Assembly: GCA_947170435.1 (NCBI GenBank)
Contig: CAMVTO010000003.1
Span: forward strand, 62,001-126,000
From: an uncultured Clostridia bacterium
GTDB taxonomy: Bacteria; Bacillota; Clostridia; Oscillospirales; Oscillospiraceae
Direction of reading: 5' to 3'
DNA length: 64,000 bases
This document shows, piece by piece, positions 58,082 to 64,000 of the stretch. Numbering within the stretch: position 1 is the first letter of the stretch; every line of letters begins with the position of its first letter. The position numbers and the translations under genes are program-made. Under the pieces are notes generated by a model that had not been told where the DNA came from, did not search any database, and worked only from the letters and a program-made list of their open reading frames with translations.

Positions 58082-58963
58082 ATGTCCAACATTGGAAGTC
58101 TGGTCGCGGAGCAGACGCGGCAGACCGAGGAATTCAAGGCGCGCAAGAGCGCCGAGCGCGAGGAACTCAGCAAAATGACAGACGCCGGCATCACCGGCAT
58201 CACGCAAGAGCCAGAGGCGTATCTGCACTATCTGGACGTGCAGGCGGACAACCCCGGCTTCAGTACGTCCAACGTGCTGCTTGCCATGCAGCAGTATCCT
58301 GATGTGACGATATTCAACAGCGTCAAGGGCTGGAACGCAATCGGGCGCAGCGTCATCTCCGGCGAAACCGGGATCAAAGTCCGCGTGTCCGATCCCTACG
58401 TCAAGGACGGTCGGACGCATCGCGGCTATAAGGTCGGGCGTGTCTTTGACGTGTCTCAGACCACGGGCAATCGGACGGCGAGCAAGACCACCCTCGCGGA
58501 AAACACGCCGCAGATGCAGCTTGCGCTCCACGCGCTGCTTTACAAGTCCCCCGTCAAGGTCAATCCCATCCGGGACAGCAGCCTTGACGCCTACTATGAC
58601 CCGCAGCGCCAGATCATCGACGTATCGGAGCTGATGAGCGACAGCAAGACCTTCGCGGCGCTCGCCCGCGAGATCTTCCGGGCGAAAGTCCACGACCACG
58701 GGAGATTTACCGGCTATACCCGCGAGGAAACGGAGCTGGACGCCGCCAGCGCCAGCTATATGCTTTGCCGCAGCTTTGGCGTTCCGTGCGAGAAGCCCGA
58801 TGTTACCAAGCTCGGCGTTCTCTACGAGGGCATGGAGCCGCAGGACGCCCGCGACATCCTCGGCACCGTGCAAAAGGTTTTCCGCGAGATGCAGACCGCG
58901 GTGCAGAACGAGATCACGCCGCAGCAGGAACAGAGGCGGGCGTACAACCAGCCGATAAGGTAA
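58082..58963 (+). CDS. ArdC-like protein with substituted metallopeptidase motif
   Basis: 293 residues. The N-terminal half has the ArdC ssDNA-binding pattern (NPGFSTSNVLLAMQQYPDV, then GYKVGRVFDVSQTTG). The C-terminal half resembles the ArdC metallopeptidase helix pair (TFAALAREIFRAKVHDH and ELDAASASYMLCRSFGVPC), but the HExxH zinc motif is replaced by R196-E-I-F-R200. It may still protect incoming single-stranded DNA from restriction without proteolysis. AAGGAGGAG lies before the ATG. Confidence 0.75.
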   Translation: MSNIGSLVAEQTRQTEEFKARKSAEREELSKMTDAGITGITQEPEAYLHYLDVQADNPGFSTSNVLLAMQQYPDVTIFNSVKGWNAIGRSVISGETGIKVRVSDPYVKDGRTHRGYKVGRVFDVSQTTGNRTASKTTLAENTPQMQLALHALLYKSPVKVNPIRDSSLDAYYDPQRQIIDVSELMSDSKTFAALAREIFRAKVHDHGRFTGYTREETELDAASASYMLCRSFGVPCEKPDVTKLGVLYEGMEPQDARDILGTVQKVFREMQTAVQNEITPQQEQRRAYNQPIR

Positions 58964-58977
58964 GAGAGGTGAACAAG

Positions 58978-59889
58978 ATGAAACATCGAATCGTTGGCAT
59001 ACTCAGCGCGGCGCTCATGCTCCTGTCCATGAGCGCGCCCGCACTCGCAGCCGCACCCCCGTCTCCCTCCATCTATCCCGCGGAGGTGCGGGCGAGCGAA
59101 GAAAACGGCGTCGCGCGTCTGGAAAAGGTCTACTACCTGACCATGCGCGACGACCCCGCCGCCATTCCCACGGAGGACTTTGACCGCGAAGGACGGCACT
59201 ATACGCTTCTCGACGTTCTCAAAACCGACATGAGCGAAACGGACGTAAAGGACTACGCCGAGGTCATCACGCTGGACAGCGACACCAAGGACGTGGGCGA
59301 GATCATCAAGACGCTGGAGCCGGAGCTGGAGGTCGTGACCGAGGACGGATATAACGGTATCTTGAAGCCTGACTATACCACCATCACCGCGGAGGCCGCA
59401 GGCTACAAGACGAGCAGTTGGACGGTGAGCGCCTCGCGCACCTATCCCAACCTGTCCGACGCTGACATTTCGCTGCTGCCCAAGAGCATCGAGGACAGCG
59501 GACGGACGCTCACCCTTGCAGATGTGGACTGGCAGGACGCCGGCACGGACTATGTGGACGGCGACCCCCTCGCCGTGCGCTATACCGCCGTCGCCACTTA
59601 TACCGGCACGGCGACCAGCCGCAACGCCACCGGCTACACGGTGACGGTGGACTACAAGGGCGAGGTCAGCAAGACGAGCTGCGATACCGTTGTTTACACC
59701 GCCGTGTTTTCCGGCACCGACAACAGCGAGAGCCTTGCTACGGATACGGTGAGCCGGGAGAGCGCGGCGCGTTCCACCAAGGCGTATCTGCTGCTGATTC
59801 CCGTGGGTGTCATCGCGCTGGGCGCTGCCGGCTACTTCGGGCGCAAGTGGTACAAGCACTACATCAATAAGAAAAGAGGCTATGAATGA
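58978..59889 (+). CDS. Secreted, C-terminally anchored surface protein of the element
   Basis: 303 residues. Signal peptide (MKHRIVGILSAALMLLSMSAPALA), an extracellular part with two beta-rich sections of unknown type, and a C-terminal membrane helix (YLLLIPVGVIALGAAGYFG) followed by a basic tail; no LPXTG. GAGGTGAACAAG precedes the ATG and the stop overlaps the sortase start. It is the first gene of the surface module. Confidence 0.7.
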   Translation: MKHRIVGILSAALMLLSMSAPALAAAPPSPSIYPAEVRASEENGVARLEKVYYLTMRDDPAAIPTEDFDREGRHYTLLDVLKTDMSETDVKDYAEVITLDSDTKDVGEIIKTLEPELEVVTEDGYNGILKPDYTTITAEAAGYKTSSWTVSASRTYPNLSDADISLLPKSIEDSGRTLTLADVDWQDAGTDYVDGDPLAVRYTAVATYTGTATSRNATGYTVTVDYKGEVSKTSCDTVVYTAVFSGTDNSESLATDTVSRESAARSTKAYLLLIPVGVIALGAAGYFGRKWYKHYINKKRGYE

Positions 59890-60704
59890 TGAAGAAGTAT
59901 CTTTCACCGCTGTTGGCTGTTTGTCTGATGCTGACCGCCTTATGCGCTCCCGCGTCGGCGCTGGACTATGATTTCACCGGCCCGGACTCCGGCTTGTTTG
60001 GAACGCCTACGACGGATAGCACGGTGTATGTCGCCGCCCGCAGCGATACGAACATTGACCGCAGCAAAAACGCCGCGCTCATTCCCCCGCGTTTCGGCTC
60101 CCCCACGTCGTACACGCTGAACGCGGGCGAGTATCTGACGCCCAACCTTGTCAATCAGCCCGCACAACTCACCGGCGCGGCGGGCTACACGACAACCGGT
60201 GTCACGATTATGCCGCCGACTACGGTTGCCACGCCGTCCAATCCGTTCACGCTTGCGGACACAAGCGCCTCGACGAGCAAATACACGCGCTACACGTCGG
60301 TCACGACCGACCTCTATTACAGCGGCGGGCATCTCGGAACGCTGTCTGTTCCCACCATCAGCTTGACCGTCAAGGTCTACCAAGGCACGGACAACGCGAC
60401 GCTTGCCAAGGGCGCGGGGCATTTCACCGACACCAGCGTTTGGGACGGCAACATAGCGATTGCGGCGCACAACCGCGGCGTCAACAATCACTTCGGCAAG
60501 ATCCACACGCTGAACATGGGCGACAAGATCACCTACACGACCAAGCTCGGCACCCGCAGCTACACCGTCTACTCCGTCGCCAAGATTTCCGTGGACGATC
60601 TCTCGGTGCTGAATGACAGCGCGGAGAACATCATCACGCTTGTCACCTGCGTTGCGGATCAGCCGCAGTATCGGTGGTGCGTCAAAGCGATGGAAAAGGC
60701 TTGA
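59889..60704 (+). CDS. Sortase
   Basis: 271 residues. Signal or anchor segment at the N terminus (YLSPLLAVCLMLTALCAPASA), catalytic His194 in AAHNRGVNNHFGKIH and Cys254 in ITLVTCVADQ, with a late Arg in YRWCVKAM. The residues form the His-Cys-Arg sortase triad. It probably links surface proteins of this module, though no canonical LPXTG is visible in the window. It overlaps the upstream gene by a few bases (ATGATGA). Confidence 0.88.
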   Translation: MKKYLSPLLAVCLMLTALCAPASALDYDFTGPDSGLFGTPTTDSTVYVAARSDTNIDRSKNAALIPPRFGSPTSYTLNAGEYLTPNLVNQPAQLTGAAGYTTTGVTIMPPTTVATPSNPFTLADTSASTSKYTRYTSVTTDLYYSGGHLGTLSVPTISLTVKVYQGTDNATLAKGAGHFTDTSVWDGNIAIAAHNRGVNNHFGKIHTLNMGDKITYTTKLGTRSYTVYSVAKISVDDLSVLNDSAENIITLVTCVADQPQYRWCVKAMEKA

Positions 60705-60740
60705 TGGGTTATCACTGCAACAAAAACCGAATACGAAGCA

Positions 60741-60771
60741 GAAGGGCGCGCCTGATGGCGCGTCCTTCTTT
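60741..60771 (+). terminator. Hairpin downstream of the sortase gene
   Basis: GAAGGGCGCGCC (60741-60752), loop TGAT, GGCGCGTCCTTC (60757-60768) and a short T-run; 12 pairs with one G-U. Confidence 0.7.
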
Positions 60772-60789
60772 ATGAAAGGAAAAGGGATA

Positions 60790-61329
60790 ATGTTGAGAGT
60801 TAAGAAAAAGCATCTTTACTGTATAGTGGTGATTCTTGTCATCATCGTCATTCTGCTTTTGCTGCGCTGCTGCAACGGCGGCGAGAGCATCGGCATCATG
60901 GACGACGATGTGCCGCTGGCCGACGCTTTTGACCTTGCAATCGACGAGAACGCAAGCGAACGCAGCGATGTATCGCAGGAGGAAATTGTTGACGAGCTTA
61001 ACCGAAAGGTCACGGACGGGGTTATCACCATCAGCATGAACCTCGCGCCGGTGTTTTCTGACGGCAGCGCAGAGGGCAATCTTCTGATCGTCAACGAGAA
61101 CAGCAACAACTATCCGCAGGTCGTTCAGATTTTTGAGAACTCAACCGGGCGCAAGCTCTATGAATCCGGCTTGATCCCCATTGGACAAGCCGTTGAACAA
61201 GCCCGACTGGACGAACGACTTTCTGCCGGGACATACCCTTGTACGGCGTGTTTTTACAATGTCGACCCCGAAAGCGGTCAATCGCTTGGAATGGCTGCGG
61301 CGTCAATCAAAATCGTTGTACTTCATTGA
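60790..61329 (+). CDS. Small membrane-anchored protein of the surface module
   Basis: 179 residues. One N-terminal transmembrane helix (IVVILVIIVILLLLRCC) and an extracytoplasmic beta-rich domain (VITISMNLAPVFSDGSAEGN, then LSAGTYPCTACFYNVD). GGAAAAGGGATA precedes the ATG. No named family is recognised; it resembles small lipoprotein-like accessory proteins found with sortase loci. Confidence 0.62.
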   Translation: MLRVKKKHLYCIVVILVIIVILLLLRCCNGGESIGIMDDDVPLADAFDLAIDENASERSDVSQEEIVDELNRKVTDGVITISMNLAPVFSDGSAEGNLLIVNENSNNYPQVVQIFENSTGRKLYESGLIPIGQAVEQARLDERLSAGTYPCTACFYNVDPESGQSLGMAAASIKIVVLH

Positions 61330-61410
61330 TGTAATGCCGAAAGGCTTTGCATATCAATCCGGTTGACATTGGGAGTGTCGCCGGAAAATTTCACAAGGAG
61401 GCTTTATTCT

Positions 61411-62181
61411 ATGAAAAAGTCAATCTTCCTCTCCCTCGCGCTGGCGCTTACCGTGTGCGCCAGTATGTCCGTACCCACCTTTGCCGTCAGCAACATTGAC
61501 GGCCCCGGCGACCTCAGCTCCGAGGTCGATCTGACCGCCGCAGCTGCCACGTTCAGCGTCAGCGTTCCGACGCGCTTGCCCGTGAGCGTCGCAGCGGACG
61601 GCAGCGTGACAACTGCGACCAACGCCGCCATCGTCAACAACAGCAATGGCCCCATTCAGGTAAACGCGGTGAAAGTCCAGGTCAAAAACGGCTGGTCGAT
61701 TGCCGCGTGGGGCAAGGACTTCCGCGGTACGCCCACCGGCACCAAAGAGTTTGCCATGCAGATCAACGATGCCGACGTTGCCGAAAACGGCTCCGTTTCT
61801 CTGGCGGGCTTCCCGGTGATTGCGGGCGGCGAGCGGCTGGCTCTGACCTATGACGCAGACGCCGCCGTTCAGTCCCACGCCGTCAGCGAGGAAGTCGCGG
61901 AGGTCGTCATCACAGTCGATTGGGCCGAGAGCGAAACCCCCGACGCACTCGCGGAAGCGAATGACACCATTACCTTTACGCTGGGCAGCGTGTCATATCA
62001 GGCGGCGAGAGGATCGACTTGGAACGACTGGTTTATGAGCGAGTACAACACCTCCGGCATCCCCAAAACCGCGCCCATCTACGACAGCGATATGTCGCTG
62101 ATCGGCCTGAGCGACGTGATCGAACCCAACGGCACCTATCTCCCCTCAATGCCGATGCACTCCGGCGGTAGTAGCAACTAA
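61411..62181 (+). CDS. Secreted WxL-like or pilin-like protein
   Basis: 256 residues. Signal peptide (SIFLSLALALTVCASMSVPTFA), then a beta-sandwich-like domain with TFSVSVPTRLPVSVAADGSV and VAEVVITVDWAESETPD. No LPXTG or transmembrane C terminus is seen. The N-terminal third and VPTRLPVSV suggest a WxL/pilin-type fold but the WxL motif itself is not obvious. AAGGAGG lies before the ATG. It belongs to the surface module with the sortase and adhesin genes. Confidence 0.6.
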   Translation: MKKSIFLSLALALTVCASMSVPTFAVSNIDGPGDLSSEVDLTAAAATFSVSVPTRLPVSVAADGSVTTATNAAIVNNSNGPIQVNAVKVQVKNGWSIAAWGKDFRGTPTGTKEFAMQINDADVAENGSVSLAGFPVIAGGERLALTYDADAAVQSHAVSEEVAEVVITVDWAESETPDALAEANDTITFTLGSVSYQAARGSTWNDWFMSEYNTSGIPKTAPIYDSDMSLIGLSDVIEPNGTYLPSMPMHSGGSSN

Positions 62182-62198
62182 CCGCAGCTATTCACAGA

Positions 62199-62220
62199 GA
62201 GGGGCGCACAAGCGCCCCTC
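62199..62220 (+). terminator. Hairpin after the secreted protein gene
   Basis: GAGGGGCGC/GCGCCCCTC with ACAA loop; no clear U-run, so a weak terminator. Confidence 0.5.
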
Positions 62221-62261
62221 ACCTCATGTAAAAGTACAGGCAAAAGCGACCGTCTGATTTT

Positions 62262-62290
62262 TTGACAAAGTTTCCGTTTCTCTGTATGCT
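62262..62290 (+). promoter_or_regulatory. Consensus promoter before the transglutaminase-like gene
   Basis: TTGACA (62262-62267), 17 bp, TATGCT (62285-62290), with AAAGGAGG upstream of the ATG at 62323. It divides the surface module into two transcripts. Confidence 0.8.
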
Positions 62291-62322
62291 GGACTCAGAA
62301 AAAACAAAGGAGGCGGCACACA

Positions 62323-63336
62323 ATGAAAAAGGGAACTATAGTTTATGGTATCATCTGTTTTATGCTCGGCGCGATAGTATCGGGCAGCGGCATCGCCTAC
62401 GCCGCAGGCGTAATGGCGGAGAAAAGCACCACCCCGTTTTTCCTCAACGGCACGCCCGTGGAGGTTGACGCCTATCTGATCAACGGCAACAACTACTTCA
62501 AGCTCCGGGACATTGCCGCGCTGGTCGATTTCGGCGTCACATGGAACGCCGCGAGCGGCACCGTCGACATCGACACCATGGTAGGCTACACCCCGGAAGG
62601 CACAGAGGTGGCGGTCAACAAGCCGGAACCCGAAGCAACCCCGGTCTTGACCGCACATCACGAACAAGCCAACCCCGCCGTATTCAACAGCACCTACACC
62701 CGCGAAGCCTATGACGCGCTGCGGGAGTGTATCGCAAACGGCGGGGACAGCGCCCCAATCTCCATGAGCGCGGACACGCGCACAGCTATGATGAGCGCCA
62801 CCACCGCGGTCGGCTGCTATCCGTCCTACAACCTCAAAAGCGGAGCGAATGGGACGGCGTACTTCCAAGCGGCATACTCCAGCGCCTTTGGGGACGCGGC
62901 AGCGGCCTGCCAGAGCTTCCTCGGCACACTTGCCGGGAAAAGCGACAGCGACAAGCTCTATGCCATTGCCTGCCATATCTGCGACCGGCTGGAATATGAC
63001 GCAGGCTCCACGGCGACGCCGCGCGTCGTGTTTGCGTCTGACAGCTCCAAAAAGGGCAACTGTATGAGCTACGCCCACAGCCTGCAATTCCTCTGCGACC
63101 TCGCGGACATCCCCTGCGTCCTTGTCCACAGCTCTACGCACCAATGGAACGAGGTCTATGTCAACGGCGAGTGGCACAGCGTCGATCTCACGTCTTTCGA
63201 CATCGGCTACACCGACCGCGGCAGCGCGACGCTGCTTCACACCGCTTCGGAGCTGCAAGGCAGCATCTTTGAGCAGACCGAGCCGCAGCTCACCCGCTTT
63301 GCCAAGGAGCTGCTTGTCCCCGGCTCCACCAAGTAA
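62323..63336 (+). CDS. Transglutaminase-like protein with stalk domain
   Basis: 337 residues. N-terminal membrane or signal segment (IVYGIICFMLGAIVSGSGIA), then a copper-amine-oxidase-N-like domain (TPFFLNGTPVEVDAYLINGN, YFKLRDIAALVDFGVTWN). The C terminus carries a transglutaminase-like core with Cys247 in GNCMSYAHSLQ, His273 in STHQWNEVYVNG and Asp288 in HSVDLTSFD. Role could be cross-linking or peptidoglycan modification during mating-pair formation. Own promoter upstream. Confidence 0.8.
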   Translation: MKKGTIVYGIICFMLGAIVSGSGIAYAAGVMAEKSTTPFFLNGTPVEVDAYLINGNNYFKLRDIAALVDFGVTWNAASGTVDIDTMVGYTPEGTEVAVNKPEPEATPVLTAHHEQANPAVFNSTYTREAYDALRECIANGGDSAPISMSADTRTAMMSATTAVGCYPSYNLKSGANGTAYFQAAYSSAFGDAAAACQSFLGTLAGKSDSDKLYAIACHICDRLEYDAGSTATPRVVFASDSSKKGNCMSYAHSLQFLCDLADIPCVLVHSSTHQWNEVYVNGEWHSVDLTSFDIGYTDRGSATLLHTASELQGSIFEQTEPQLTRFAKELLVPGSTK

Positions 63337-63354
63337 ATAGCCACAATCTGCATG

Positions 63355-63386
63355 AAGCACCGTTCGATATGAGCGGTGCTTTTTCA
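63355..63386 (+). terminator. Terminator before the adhesin gene
   Basis: AAGCACCG/CGGTGCTT with an 11-base loop, followed by five T. Confidence 0.75.
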
Positions 63387-63411
63387 TGCCCATTTTTGAA
63401 AAGGAGTACCT

Positions 63412-64000
63412 ATGAGAACTGCAACATCCTACGGGAAAAGGGCACTGTCCCTTTTCCTCGCCCTCTTGATGACGGTTTCCCTTTTGAGCATCGGCGCATC
63501 GGCCTCAACCATCGAGGACGGTAGTAAGACCGCGGCAATGACCCTCGGCCCCGGTCAGTTCTTCTTGAAAACCACAGCCGGGACTTCTCTCGGCGCGTGG
63601 AGCTACACCTACACGACCAACGACGGCTTGACCGGCCCCGCATACTGCATCAACCACGGACTGCACTTCACCAGCCGGACGCTGCCCATTGACGGGAAAT
63701 ACACGTCCAACCCCAAAACGGCGGGCGTGTTCGCCAACGGCTACCCACAGCATTCGATTGAAACCTTCTTCGGGCTGTATCTGAACGCCAACCCCATCCT
63801 CAGCGGGCTGACCGAGGAGGAATACGCCTATGCCACGCAGCTTGCGATTTGGGCGACGCTGGGGCAACTTGGCATTGAAGGGACGCCGTTCACGGCAGGG
63901 CGCGAAAAGATTGCCCGGCCAACCGGCGACACCCAGCAAATGCGGGTGTTCCGCGTGGTGCAGCTTCTTTTGAACGTCGCCAATTCGTGGACGCGCGTAC
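63412..64000 (+). CDS. Thioester-domain surface adhesin (N-terminal part)
   Basis: The gene runs off the right edge after 196 residues. Signal peptide (ALSLFLALLMTVSLLSIGASA), then a thioester domain: Cys79 in PAYCINHGLHF and Gln143 in YATQLAIWATLG, the two residues that form an internal Cys-Gln thioester in Gram-positive adhesins (the QLAIW block is the hallmark). It would bind host or recipient surfaces covalently. AAGGAG precedes the ATG. Probably a Cna-B-type pilin or adhesin further on. Confidence 0.85.
   Translation, partial: MRTATSYGKRALSLFLALLMTVSLLSIGASASTIEDGSKTAAMTLGPGQFFLKTTAGTSLGAWSYTYTTNDGLTGPAYCINHGLHFTSRTLPIDGKYTSNPKTAGVFANGYPQHSIETFFGLYLNANPILSGLTEEEYAYATQLAIWATLGQLGIEGTPFTAGREKIARPTGDTQQMRVFRVVQLLLNVANSWTRV

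Larger units (their letters stand above)
39162..64000. mobile_element. Left part of an integrative conjugative element inserted in a tRNA-Arg gene
   Basis: The left boundary is the tRNA 3' fragment. Inside are repA, parA/parB, a giant methylase-helicase, TOPRIM protein, mobC, MOB relaxase, pcfB and a sortase/adhesin module, the common backbone of gut Firmicutes conjugative elements. Neither the integrase nor the VirD4/VirB4/VirB6 secretion genes are in the window, so the element must extend to the right. All genes are on the plus strand and separated by short or overlapping junctions. Confidence 0.9.

Overview
The window reads as a high-GC Clostridia chromosome, most likely Oscillospiraceae or a close relative. 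The basis is gene content: a SpoVB/MurJ-like flippase, HemZ-type coproporphyrinogen dehydrogenase, bifunctional RelA/SpoT, SLH protein, TspO and a CcdA-TlpA fusion, together with strong Shine-Dalgarno sites and sigma-A-type promoters. The family placement is inference; no rRNA is present to settle it.

Positions 1-8.8 kb are a minus-strand, head-to-tail housekeeping block: recJ, relA, dtd, a metallo-beta-lactamase-fold hydrolase, hemZ, a flippase and the start of mazG. Positions 8.9-13.8 kb hold an SLH-domain protein, a divergent one-carbon pair (folD and 5-formyl-THF cyclo-ligase), a His-rich CsoR-type metal sensor facing pgi across overlapping divergent promoters, and a small P-loop protein. 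Positions 13.85-20.8 kb are a four-gene signalling operon: hybrid histidine kinase, GGDEF-EAL protein, REC-GGDEF-EAL protein and a stand-alone Hpt protein. This looks like a complete phosphorelay ending in cyclic-di-GMP breakdown, with one EAL partner degenerate. Positions 21-30.8 kb are metG, tatD-type nuclease, a D-2-hydroxyacid dehydrogenase, a FAD oxidoreductase, an HtrA-like protease, asnS, psuG and a DUF1294 membrane protein. Positions 30.8-39.0 kb are membrane and envelope functions: a dCache/HAMP/PP2C phosphatase, tspO, an SPFH/TPM/zinc-ribbon operon and a CcdA-thioredoxin fusion.

From about 39.16 kb to the window end lies the left part (at least 24.8 kb) of an integrative conjugative element. 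Its left edge is a truncated 3' half of a tRNA-Arg(CCU) gene (attL), followed by repeats that may bind the integrase. The element carries a nonsense-truncated repA, parA-parB, a row of small accessory genes, a 2,822-residue protein (ArdC-like N terminus, LPD25-like segment, MutS domain I, N6-methylase fold, SNF2 helicase), an independently transcribed BRO-N gene, a DUF3991/TOPRIM protein, a candidate oriT, mobC, a MOB relaxase, pcfB and an ArdC-like protein. It ends with a surface module: membrane-anchored proteins, sortase, transglutaminase-like protein and a thioester-domain adhesin. The integrase and type IV secretion genes are not in the window and presumably lie to the right.

The most unusual signal is a complete tnpV gene with its own ribosome binding site, nested in the +1 frame inside the giant methylase-helicase gene, so about 360 bp are coding in two frames. 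Others are an inverted repeat that brackets the tspO start codon, a switch-like structured RNA between tspO and the phosphatase gene, a MutS mismatch-recognition domain embedded in a conjugative-element protein, and an ArdC homologue whose HExxH site reads RExxR.
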